A DNA stretch of 64,000 nt, taken from assembly GCF_035046485.1 (NCBI RefSeq), contig NC_085137.1, positions 10,556,252 through 10,620,251 of the forward strand, written 5' to 3'. The notes below the pieces were generated by a model. It saw only the letters and a program-made list of their open reading frames with translations. It searched no databases and had not been told where the DNA came from. Position 1 is the first letter of the stretch; each line of letters begins with the position of its first letter. Below are positions 44,126 through 53,850 of this stretch, piece after piece. The translations under genes were made by a program, and so were the position numbers. This DNA is from Aedes albopictus (taxonomy: Eukaryota > Arthropoda > Insecta > Diptera > Culicidae).

Positions 44126-44306
44126 TGTGGTAGAGTATCAATTAATATTCGTTTCCCTTCGTATACCTCGTGCGCACCCGATGAATGTTCGTCGGTGTGC
44201 TTTGTGGCGCATGCGATCAGTCTATCTCAGGCCATACGAACGTACAGTTCATTCCACTTCGCAGCGCGTGTGTTATTGTACTTGACACTCCAGGATCGTT
44301 ACCACA
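44126..44306 (+). repeat. 3' LTR of the LARD-like element
   Basis: Identical to 36056-36236. Followed by the CATTC duplication. Confidence 0.95.
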
Positions 44307-44424
44307 CATTCTAACGTAATAGTTTATGTCATCAATGGTCATGTTAAAGCTTAGACTACAAACTCTAGAGCGTAATGACAACTTCTTTGCTTTGCCTATG
44401 TTGAAATAAGGTCTAATTTGGGTC

Positions 44425-44552
44425 ACGCCGATTCACGCCGCCGCCGCCGCCGCCGAAAGCTGCCACCGGCGTGACGCCGATGACGCCGCCGCCGCCGGCT
44501 AAAATGGCCCTCACGCCGCCGCCGAGCAAAATATAATCGGCGCACAGGTCTA
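44425..44552. repeat. GC-rich subterminal repeat, right end of the hAT-like element
   Basis: CACGCCGCCGCCGCC-type units with GGCGTGACGCCGATGACG, ending in the TIR CGGCGCACAGGTCTA. Confidence 0.85.
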
Positions 44553-44579
44553 TACTGCACCTTGTTGCGTAAACTACTA

Positions 44580-44632
44580 TTTCTCTCTACACTTGTGTTC
44601 AGTGTGCTAGCGCCTGTGACGTAACACCAACA
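44580..44632 (-). repeat. Copia 3' LTR, proximal part
   Basis: TTTCTCTCTACACTTGTGTT...GTAACACCAACA matches the end of the intact LTR (48991-49043). It is separated from its other part (30598-30774) by nested insertions. A minus-strand purine tract GCGAGGAGGAG adjoins it at 44633-44643. Confidence 0.9.
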
Positions 44633-44666
44633 CTCCTCCTCGCTTAACGCTGAACAGAGCGTATCC

Positions 44667-47600
44667 TTATTCCGTTGTGAGTCCGAGGCTCACCGCGAAC
44701 TGGTAGATCTTAGTAGGCCCCAGAGGTTTTGTGAAAATGTCGGCAACCATCCTTTCAGTAGGACAGTACCGCAGTTGAATATCTCCTCTCGCACACAGAT
44801 CCTTAGCGTGATGCAGTTTTGTATCTATGTGCTTGCTCCGCTTGTTCTGCCGCTCCAACGAAACAAACTCCATGCAGCTGCGGTTGTCTTCCTGTATCGT
44901 CGTGGGCTCCTGCTGCTCCTCGCCGAGCTCGTTCAACAGCCTGCGCAACCAAACAGCTTCCGACGCCGCTTCGGAGAGCGCTATATATTCTGCCTCCATC
45001 GTCGATGTTGCCACGCAATTCTGTTTTCGGCTCGCCCAACTTACCGTTGCTCGCCCGACTTGGAACAGAAATCCGCTGGTTGACTTCCTGTCCCGCGAAT
45101 CGCCCGCCCAGTCTGCGTCGCAGAATCCGTTGAGCGTCAATCCGTCTTCCTGTCCGCCATCCAGTCGTAGTTCGTAATCTTCAGTTCCAATCAAATAACG
45201 CACAATCCGTTTAAGTTCAACCCAGTCGTGTTGTGTTGGACATGTACTCTTCCGGCTTAGTATGGAAACTGCCTCCGAAATATCCGGTCTCGTATTGGTT
45301 GATACATAGAGGAGCGCGCCTACCAGACTGTGGTATTCCTCATTGTCGGGTAGCGCCTCACTGTCCTGCTTCCAGTAGCCGACGTCCAAAGGGTACTTTG
45401 AAGGCTTCGCTTGATCAAGTCCAAAACGGCAAGCAATCTCTCGAATGAACGCTCGCTGACTGAGGCAGAATACGCCGCGGTCATCCTTCCTGACCTTGAT
45501 GCCTAGGAAATGACTTTATCTCGCCAAGGGACGTGATTTCTATCTTCTTCTGCAAAGCTGTTTCCAGCCGTGTTATCTCCCGATCGTCCTTGGTGGCCAC
45601 GATCATGTCGTCCACGTGCATGAGCACGTAAATCCAGTCACCGCTCTTCAGTTGCTTTGCGTAGAGGCAAACGTCCGATTCCGACTGCCGGAAGCCGAGC
45701 TCCAACATGATCTCCTTCACGGTGTTGTTCCAAACCCGGGCTGCCTGTTTAAGCCCGTAGAGGCTCCGCTTCAGTCTACAAACAAGCTTCTCCTTGCCCG
45801 GCACCGAGAATCCAGGTGGCTGCCGCATGAATATTTCCTCCTGGAGGACCCCGTTCAGGTAGGCGTTCTTAACATCAATGTGCCGCACATGGTACTTCCG
45901 GTGACCCGCCACCGTTAGAAGCACTCTCAGGGTTGACTGCATAGCGACTGGCGCAAATACTTCCCCATAATCTACGCCAAAACGTTGTCCGAATCCTTGG
46001 GCAACCAACCTTGCTTAAAACCGCACGGTCTGCCCAAGTGAGTCCTTTTTCTCCTTGAATACCCACCTTGACCCGATGACTTGTCGTCCGGCAGGCAATG
46101 GTACCAGGGACCATGTACCTCTGGACAGAAGAGACTGGTATTCTTCGTCCATGGCTTTGATCCACTCCGACTTTCGTGCACTATTGACCGCTTCCTTGTA
46201 GTTCTTGGGTTTACTCTCAGTCAATCGCGCCACGCCAACAACGTAATCCTCCATACGCTTCGGTAGCGCACCAGCATTCGACCGTCGCGACCTTCGTGGT
46301 TGTTCTACATTTGTATTTGCTTCATCCGGATCGAAAAACTCCTCATCGGTTGTGTCCGCGTCATCGAAACCACGAAACGATGGTTCATCCCGCAAACTTG
46401 CATCATCGCCGCTTCCGGTTCCGGGTGGTTCCGGCTCGTCCACCTGTTGCTGCAGAGCGTCCAGCTCCACCTCCGGTGGCAATGCCTCCACCTCCGATCT
46501 TGATTCCACAACCTGTTCCGGAAGTCGCTCCTCCTGAAGCTGCGAACCCAACTCCAGAAACTTTGCGTCCCTGCTTACGGTAATCTGGTTCGTCTGCTTG
46601 TTCAGAAACCGATATGCTTTTGATCCGCAATCATAGCCAACGAATATGAGCTTCTTGGCCTTGCTGTCCATTTTACCTCGCTTCGCGTCCGGAACATGGA
46701 CGAAAGCTTCGCACCCGAAAACCTTCAGGTGCCCGATGTCCGGTTTCTGGCCACTCCATAGCTCGAATGGAGTTTTGTGCACTGTGCGGCTCGGCAATCG
46801 ATTCTGGATGTATGCAGCTGCTGCCACAGCTTCTCCCCAATACTGTTTCTCTAGACCAGCATCGAGAAGCATGCACATCGCCATCTTCTGCAAATAACGG
46901 TTCCGCCGTTCGGCGACACCATTCTGTTCCGGCGAGTATCCCGCTGTCAGCTGCATTTCGATCCCCTCGTCCGAGTAGAACTGCTTCAACTCCTTATTGA
47001 CGAATTCGCCGCCACGGTCGGAACGAATAATCCATGGCTTCCGACCGAACTTGTTTTCCACCATCCTTACGTAGCTCTTGATGCAATCCTTCGCCTGAGA
47101 CTTGTCTCTCAGTAGGTACAGGACAAGGTACCTGGAGTAATCGTCGATAAGCGTCAAAAAATACTTCCGTCCTCCGGCCGACGCGTTGCTCATTGGACCA
47201 CACAAATCCGTGTGTATCAGGTCCAACGGCTGTGTGCTCTTCCGCACCGACTGCTGCGGGAACGGCAAACGCGCCATTTTCCCCTCCAGGCAGGACTCGC
47301 ACTGAATTCGTGCACCGCAATCGACCAGCTTCATGCCCAGCACTAGTTCCTCCTTCCTGATCCTGTCGAACACCGAGTGATGCCGATGCCCGAACCGGCG
47401 ATGCCACGTATGCTGGCAATTGGTGGAATGGTTCCTGGATTTTGCCACCGCCACGCACTCCGACTGCTTCAACTCGTACAAGTCTCCACTTCGTCCCCCT
47501 AGGGCAATAACTTTGCTCGCCTGATCAATCACCTCGACGCTGTCTCGCTTGAACAGAACACTGTAGCCGTTGTCCGTTATTTTGCTGACAGACAGCAAAC

Positions 47601-48663
47601 CACTGTCCAAATCAGGCACGTAGAGGACCTTTCCGAGCTCTATCTTGATCGGTTTTCCGGCTCCGGTGACACCTCTGACACTTCCGCTGCCGACACCTCC
47701 AGACGGTGCACTTTTTCCGTTGGCCATTGACACCTGCACGTTGGACGACTTCACCAACTCATCCAAAAACTTTTCGTCGCCGGTCATGTGGCACGACGCG
47801 CCACTGTCCACCGTCCAAACACTTTTTCTTTTTGCCAAACTAGTGGATTCACTTTTTTCTTCTACCAAAAACACCGCCGCAGATTCATCCTTGTCCGTCG
47901 CCTGTTTTGCCTTCGCCTTCGCCGGGTATTTCTTACCAGCCGGTTTGCTCCCAGATGGTTCGCAATCGTCAGCATTCACCTGAGCCTGCCACTTCCTGCA
48001 GTCACGTTTGAAGTGGCCAGGTTTCTTACAGAAAAAGCAGACTTTTTCGGTGCTCGCTTTCTGTGTCTTCAGCACCTGTTCCTTCGACGACGACTTACCG
48101 CACCGCTCCAGCCTCTTGTGATACTCATCCATCAGCTTCGATCGAACCAACTCCATGGTGATATCATCGTCCGGCCGAGCCTCCAAAGCCGATGCCAGAA
48201 AATGGTACAACTCTGGCATGCTGCGCAGTACCATGGCGATTTTCAGCTTTTCCTCCAAATCCAGGCCAGCATTTTCGAGCTTGTCGAACAGAGTGTCCAT
48301 CTCCAGTAGATGCCGCTCCACATCACCGGATTCGCCGAGCTTTGAGTCGCAAAGTCGGATCAACAATGACAGCTGTGATGTTATTGTTGATTTTTCGTGA
48401 TACGCTTTAAGCGCATCCCATACCGCTCTCGCCGTCGTGCAGTCTTTGATAAGAGGGTACTGGCTCTGCTCGATACATAGCCTGATCGTAGCTCTGGCCT
48501 TTTTGTCCGCCTTCCGCCAAGCATCCGTCTCCGGTTCCGGCTTTACTTCGTCCACCGTGTGCCAAAGTTCCTCCCTGGTGAGGAACATTTCCATTTGGAA
48601 CTTCCATGTTCCGTAGTTGCTGTTCCCGAGCTTGACTATGGAAAACTTTCCAAGATCCGCCAT
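44667..48663 (-). pseudogene. Copia gag-pol with two inactivating lesions
   Basis: Start ATG is at 48663-48661 (MADLGKFSIVKL); the open frame extends further upstream to 48738 without another ATG. In order: gag; zinc knuckle C-x2-C-x4-H-x4-C (CFFCKKPGHFKRDC); protease VDSGASCHM (near 47.8 kb); integrase HHCC (WHRRFGHRHH..CESCLEGK) and catalytic core (FLTLIDDYSR, RSDRGGEF, GVAERRNR); RT (VFKEKKDSLGQTV, then DIKNAYLNG-like DVKNAYLNG and the HVDDMI active site); RNase H (FCDADWAGD, EAEYIALSEA) ending TKPLGPTKIYQFAVSLGL. Lesion 1 is an in-frame TAA at 46017-46015, after which the same frame continues. Lesion 2 is a one-base frameshift near 45518, after the RT active site. A complete element disabled by point changes. 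Confidence 0.93.
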
Positions 48664-48816
48664 CCCGCTCACATCCAGCAACTTTCCGGGGGTGACAAGT
48701 CCACACCTCACCGCCTTTGCACCAGCCAGCGACGACACACAACAACCGCACGAAATCCGCGATTTTCACCGCCGAACCGAAACGATTCCGCAATTCCCGA
48801 AACTGGGCCAATAACC

Positions 48817-49043
48817 TGTCGGTACAGGGAATGACCAAAGCAGAGATTTCGACCGCAGGGAACTTTCGAACGCGTAGGAAATACGGAAATCGGTTTACTC
48901 TTTACGAAACGTGTTTTATTCACGGCGTATACAAAAGGGTTTTGATCAAACGTAAACAAGTCAATGTATTACAATGGTAGGTATAATATTTTTCTCTCTA
49001 CACTTGTGTTCAGTGTGCTAGCGCCTGTGACGTAACACCAACA
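48817..49043 (-). repeat. Copia 5' LTR (intact, 227 bp)
   Basis: TG...CA repeat with a minus-strand AATAAA. It gives the empty-site reference for the insertion in the other LTR. Followed on the minus strand by the PBS-like GGTTATTGGCCCAG (48816-48803). Confidence 0.92.
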
Positions 49044-49120
49044 AATCATAGGTACGGTTAGTAATTTTACTATGAAATCGGTAGTTTCCACAACAAAATT
49101 TGTTTCAGTGTAGACCTACT

Positions 49121-49260
49121 TAGGGCCTGTCCATAAACTACGTAGACTCGGAGGGGGGGACGGGGGGTCTGGCCAAAGTCTACGGTCCTTATGAAAATCT
49201 TACTTTTAAGATATGGGTAAATTTCATAATGTGTTCTTATGTATTCCATATTATGTCATT
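49121..49260. mobile_element. Truncated MITE end (low confidence)
   Basis: AGGGCCTGTCCATAAACTAC followed by a poly-G tract and GGTCTGGCC resembles a widespread mosquito MITE end. No partner end was found, so it is probably a fragment. Confidence 0.35.
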
Positions 49261-49549
49261 TGTCTGAGTGTAGTCAAGTGTAGACGCGAATAAAATTAGC
49301 TCGTATTTGAATTAGTCTAAACCACGTTTTTTGACTGTTCCGGCCATTCTGGATGATGCCGATTTACAACCACAGTAGGACCACACCTCTAGATTCTAAT
49401 CATCAGCGCGGTTGGTAACCAAGTTCACCTTGTATATAAAATGCTTTGAAGAGATCGGAATGTGAATTATCAAGATATTTGGTATTTGTAGATAATATCA
49501 TGTCAATAATAAACTGTTGTATTCAGTGGATAATCCTGGTCTAAAATTC

Positions 49550-50384
49550 TCAGACGGCGTTGTTCAGAATCCAGGTGCGGTGCGAAGAAACGCGAGCGAA
49601 CACATCGGGAAAACCTTGAGCGCAAGGTATACCCCACGAAACAATTCCCTGTTGGAGTCCTCCATGGACCAATGGGCCACCAGAATCACCCATGCACGTA
49701 CCCTGGCCCGTCGGGCTCAGCGTACAAATGGTGTTATCGAAGACGCTGGCACGGTTGGCGACCGTGTGACGGGCACGACAGTCCGCCAGGGAGATAATGC
49801 TGGTGCTCAGCCACTGCAGGTTGTTCGGAACGCCAGCAGTAGATCCCAGCCGACCCCATCCAGAAACTAGAGCTCCACTGGCAGTGACGATGTTAGTGGC
49901 ACCCAATCCAATAGGCTGAGCCAAGCTGTTGAAGCCGATGACCGAAGCCGTCTGCACCAACGAAACGTCGTTTGCCAAGGTGTTTGCGTTGTATGATCCA
50001 TGATTTACGATGCGGGACGAGGCGTGGGAGAATCCTCCGCTGTTCAACAGATGAGTTCCTACGACGACACGGGTATTGGCCAGGGTGCGTCCAACGGTAC
50101 AGTGAGCGGCCGACAAGACCCAACGGTTGTTGATGATCGAAGCACCACAGAAATGATGATTTGCCGATGAGCGTAGAGAAACCTGGTACGGGAACTGTCC
50201 GGAAGCAGCATTTTGACCTCCGACAATACGACCTTCCCATTCGAGGAACTCCGGGGAAAGAGCTAGTAATGGATCAATTTGTTCACATGAAAGATTGCTC
50301 TAGAATGTACCTATTTTACAACTTACTGCCTCCGAAGACAGCGATGGCGCCGAGAAGCACGAACAGCAGGCTCAAACGGAACAT
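49550..50384 (-). CDS. Chymotrypsin-like secreted serine protease (S1A), 2 exons
   Basis: Exon 1 is 50384-50327 (ATG, donor GTAAGT) and exon 2 is 50262-49550 (acceptor TTACTAG, stop TGA); the 64-bp intron joins in frame to give 256 residues. Signal peptide is residues 1 to about 18 (MFRLSLLFVLLGAIAVFGG), then a short propeptide and an R31|IVGG activation site. The catalytic triad is H73 (SAAHC), D118 (NDVSLV) and S213 (GDSGGPL). The S1-pocket residue equivalent to chymotrypsin 189 is Gly (GQGTCMGDSGG), with Gly also at 216 and 226; this rules out trypsin and fits a chymotrypsin- or elastase-like enzyme. Mosquito relatives are midgut digestive proteases. It lies antisense to, and possibly inside, the ABCC10 intron. 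Confidence 0.94.
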
Positions 50385-50403
50385 GACTTGTGCAACTAAA
50401 TCT

Positions 50404-50443
50404 ACTGAATCTGGTCTACTGGTTTGGGTTAACATCTTTTATA
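50404..50443 (-). promoter_or_regulatory. Core promoter of the chymotrypsin-like gene (TATA plus initiator)
   Basis: Minus-strand TATAAAAG at 50443-50436 is followed about 28 nt later by an arthropod initiator TTCAGT (about 50409-50404). This gives a leader of about 20-25 nt before the ATG, typical of highly expressed digestive protease genes. Confidence 0.75.
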
Positions 50444-50449
50444 CCGAAA

Positions 50450-51509
50450 TTATTTATCGAAGCTGATAACATCCCGGACCTATAGAACGCGATACGGTAC
50501 ACTATCAACCAACCACCAATTTGGTGCAATAAAATATCATTAATCCGTTCGAAGTATTTCAAATTCAGGAATTAGTAAATCGTTGTTATTTGCGACGTGC
50601 GAATCCGTTATCCTAATCTAAAAGCCAGGTTAACTATCTCTAGGTACTCGTATCAATACCAGGAATTTGTGCTGTTCATAAACTTCGCATGTTTGAATTA
50701 TAAATTTTCTGTTGTCTTATCGTTTCTTATTCAATCACGTTTTGTTATTATCACGATTCAATTTCTTATATACTTAACCCTCTCTTTTCCATGGTAGCAC
50801 AGGTGATCCACTACTTTGTGGTGTTCATATAAGTGCTGCATAAGTTAGATCATTTCCATTTTTTCATCACATGTTTGTATATATTTAATGATCTATGCCA
50901 AGTTTGGTCAACATTTATCTGCCCGAAATCTAAACCAAACATTAATTTCAACGGAGAAAAATACTGGCATGCCCTATATGTAGTGTGACCAGATATATTT
51001 TGCTCTGATGTGGGGCACAGTTTTACATACATAGCTGAATTTGTTTTCCAGTGATTCAGTGACCCTATTTTCGAAAAAAAAACATAGTAATATTGAAACT
51101 CAGGTAGCAGGCGTAACAAATAGAAAAGTTAAAAAAATTGTTAAATTTTCAAAAAAGTATGATTTTTTTTATTAGACAACGAATACCTATACATTCGAAA
51201 CAATAAGTAATTTAGTGTCAAAAAAAATAATATAAAGATATTTAAAAATGATGCCCTTGCTAAATTTTTAAAGAAGTTTTCAAGACAAGCCTGTTAGAAT
51301 ACCAATATGACCGCCACACTATCCGACTTTTGTATCTACTCACAATTTCAGGCACACAAATCTCGTGAAAAACAAAGCCAGCTCTTATTTGAAACGTTTT
51401 TCAAGTGAACAAGTACTCTGCCCCTCTTCGCATGACAGTCCCATGTCGTTTCTGATGTGAATCATATATTTATCACTAACGAGTTCATTTTAAACAAATT
51501 TGATACCTA
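50450..51509. other. Upstream region of the protease gene, no further features
   Basis: AT-rich. No additional ORF or transposon end that I can support; regulatory sites cannot be called from sequence alone. Confidence 0.45.
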
Positions 51510-51776
51510 CGAACCGGGGGGCATCTGCTGTACATAGTAGCCGTCTCCATTCCACTCGGTCCATGGCTGTTTGTTTCCAGTTCCGCACTCTGCGTAGGGT
51601 CCGCAGATCGTTCCCCACTTGATCGACCCACCTAGCTCGCTACGCTCCACGTCTTCTTGTACCGGTCGGATGACTCTCGAGGACCATTTTAGTCGGGTTG
51701 CTATCCGACATCCTGATGACGTGACCCGCCCACCGTAGCCTCCCGGTTTTGCGGTATGGACGATGGTTGGTTCCCC
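51510..51776 (-). pseudogene. RTE-type LINE ORF2 C-terminus (downstream fragment)
   Basis: The minus strand reads PYRKTGRLRWAGHVIRMSDS, NPTKMVLESHPTGTRRRGA and then a decayed W-rich tail, the C-terminal region common to RTE-like mosquito LINEs. It continues the fragment at 59094-59490, split by 7.3 kb of insertions. Confidence 0.75.
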
Positions 51777-52764
51777 TGATAAAAAATATCATAAAAATAC
51801 GATCAATTTTATTGTTACAACACCATTTTTTCGAAAAATATTCACCATTAAACGTATTGTAATTAAAACAGCACACTCACCATCACCCCTATTGTTCTAT
51901 ACCATCCGGCGAATGGTAAATGGCACTTTTACAATAAAAAATGGTGGTCGTTATGTATCTTAACCATAAAATTTTGAGAAAATTTTCATACCCTTTTTTG
52001 CGAAAAACAATAGAATGTATTGTGTTTTTATGAGACATTTTTAGGGCAATTTTCAAAAGAAAACCATATATCTTAATGTTTTTTCATTGTTCTTACAATA
52101 CAAATACAATTAATTGAATGGCGTCAAATAAATCCTTGTTGCAATAAAAATACAATAATATTTGTTGTTATTTGTAGGCAGTTTTCGCTTTTGAAAATTC
52201 ATAGAATTTATATTTCTCGCTAACATTTATATCCAGCATTTACGAGCACTAACAGCCGCCAGAATGATATGCACATTTTATGATGAGTCAAACACTCTGA
52301 TGTCTGTCTGGTATGTGTTGCTTGGCAGCTGTTGATAAGATCTATTATCAATCTTTTCAAATAACTGCCAAATATCACAAGTCAGACCTCAGGTCGTATG
52401 ATTCATACCATAAATCGTTCACAATTCATGTGGCCATTAGAATCTGTAAATGCTGAAGAAAAATGTTACCGAGAAATATGAATTCTTTGGTTTTCAAAGG
52501 CGAAATCTGTTTACATAACAACAAATATTATTGCATGTTTATTTTAACATCGGTTCAATTGACCCCATTAAACAAATTGTATTTGTATTGTTATCAATGG
52601 TAGTTTACTATTTTCTAGATTCCTTTAATTTATTGGAAAACATTAGAAAAATCATTGTTCATCTTTTTCTTGTCGTAACGTCCTCGCTTGGCTAAAACCT
52701 GCTTTTCAGCTAGTTTTCTATAACTACTTCCTCAGTTATTCATTGAGAGCTTCCTCTGCCAACA

Positions 52765-52830
52765 CGGCTTGACATCTGTCAGTCGTTGAAGTTTTGGCGA
52801 ATAACATTCGATAACCGAAACATCTACTGT
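52765..52830. mobile_element. Relic of the TA-flanked pogo-type MITE
   Basis: CTGTCAGTCGTTGAAGTTTT ... CATCTACTGTA corresponds to the right third of 7171-7459, with deletions. Confidence 0.6.
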
Positions 52831-53526
52831 ACTCAAATTTAAAACGAAAACTATAAAAAATATGTCAAGTGATTTTGTATTTGATTATACAAACATGATC
52901 CAAGCAACAATAATGTTTATTGTTATTTATTTGTTACGAATTGTTTTTAAGTGTAATTGAGAAATAAACTCTTTTTTAATGAAAAGTCCATGAGAACTTT
53001 GCAGGCACTTTTGCAACTATATAAAAACAACTTAAATTAATTTTTACTGATAGTAACTTTAAATTATTATAGAACTATTGAAAAACAATCGAATCAATTA
53101 GAGCCGATGCACACGAGCGTTAATTGACGCTGCGTGAATTCACGCTGCGTCGCCGCAGCGTTCCTGTGGGGCATGCGTTGACATTGCGTGCCGCACACGG
53201 TGCGGCGCGTTTGCGGTGCGGCAGCGTTGCGTTCTCTTGTGCATTCTCCCATTTTTTTTTTTTTATTTTTTTATTTTTTTTTTAATAATTTTTATTAGTA
53301 TCTCAATCAATTTTTACATTCTTCAACTTAATCTAGGTGTTCTGTGTATTATAACACACTATCATCCTAATTTGGTGAAATAAATTTAAGCTATTATCAA
53401 TACTAATTAATAACATATTACATTTCATTTGCTGTAGCAGTTAAGATTTTTTGCAGGCTTTATTTTTCACCTGCATGTCAGAAATACATTTTTTTTCAAC
53501 TTATCCTAACCCTAACCCACCTTAAA

Positions 53527-53850
53527 TTAATTATACAAAGAGCTAATCGTAGCAATAGAAGACTGCAACGATTTTTGACGAAAGTTGGCAATGATTTTAG
53601 TTGACATCTGTTCCAATGTTTCAATATTAGAAATTTGATGCAACTCATTAGTGCTATACCAGGGAGGCAACTTCAGAATCATTTTCAAAATTTTATTTTG
53701 AATCCTCTGAAGTTGCTTCTTTCTGGTATTGCAACAGCTGGACCATATTGGGACAGCGTACAACATGGCCGGTCTGAAAATTTGTTTATAAATCAAAAAT
53801 TTGTTTTTGCGACAAAGTTTTGATTTTCTATTAATAAGTGGGTATAAGGC
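53527..53850 (-). pseudogene. Juan-like LINE ORF2, C-terminal part
   Basis: Reads ALYPLINRKSKLCRKNKFLI, YKQIFRPAMLYAVPIWSSC and then the thumb/C-terminal region to a stop at 53527. It continues the frame cut at 54797 by the TIR element. Confidence 0.85.

Larger units (their letters stand above)
36056..44306 (+). mobile_element. LARD-like LTR element, 8.25 kb, TSD CATTC
   Basis: Two 181-bp LTRs (36056-36236 and 44126-44306), TGTGGTAGAG...GTTACCACA, read identically base for base. CATTC is duplicated at 36051-36055 and 44307-44311. A PBS-like TGGCGACGAGGATGTAG starts 3 nt after the left LTR, and a purine tract AGGAAAAAGGGGA precedes the right LTR, so the element is on +. The 7.9-kb interior has no readable gag, protease, RT or integrase. 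This is the structure of a large retrotransposon derivative mobilised in trans, probably by a Ty3/gypsy-type partner (inferred from PBS context). Confidence 0.9.
31219..44552. mobile_element. hAT-like element with CGCCG-rich ends, carrying a 12-bp array
   Basis: A perfect 15-bp terminal inverted repeat TAGACCTGTGCGCCG lies at 31219 and its complement at 44538-44552. The flank is CTGCACC on both sides (31212-31218 and 44555-44561), consistent with an 8-bp TSD altered by one base. Copy 1 of MITE family B gives the empty site. Both ends carry dense CGCCG/GGCGTGACGCC subterminal repeats. Without the later LTR insertion (36056-44311) it is about 5.07 kb, of which about 4.2 kb is 12-bp array. No transposase is readable. 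Confidence 0.85.
30775..44579. mobile_element. MITE family B, copy 2, split by a hAT-like element
   Basis: Own sequence is 30775-31218 plus about 44555-44579, matching copy 1 (14786-15245) end to end. It sits in the Copia LTR; TTT flanks it (30772-30774 and 44580-44582), which suggests a 3-bp TSD. The intact Copia LTR at 48990 shows the empty site. Confidence 0.88.
30598..49043 (-). mobile_element. Ty1/copia LTR retrotransposon, nearly intact, TSD AATCA
   Basis: LTRs begin TGTCGGTACAGGG and end GTAACACCAACA on the + strand. AATCA is duplicated at 30593-30597 and 49044-49048. On the minus strand the order is 5' LTR (48817-49043), PBS-like GGTTATTGGCCCAG, gag-pol (48663-44667), purine tract GCGAGGAGGAG, and 3' LTR (44632-44580 plus 30774-30598). 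The 3' LTR is split by 13.8 kb of nested insertions. The element proper is about 4.65 kb. Confidence 0.93.
30266..49110. mobile_element. MITE family A, copy 1 (outermost layer of a nested set)
   Basis: Terminal inverted repeats of about 80 bp begin CACTGAAATAAATTTTG at 30266 and close CAAAATTTGTTTCAGTG at 49110, with TA flanks (30264-30265 and 49111-49112). Its own sequence is 30266-30597 and 49049-49110 (about 394 bp). Everything between is later insertion, starting with the Copia element. Copy 2 at 17116-17401 confirms that the two halves belong together. Confidence 0.88.
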
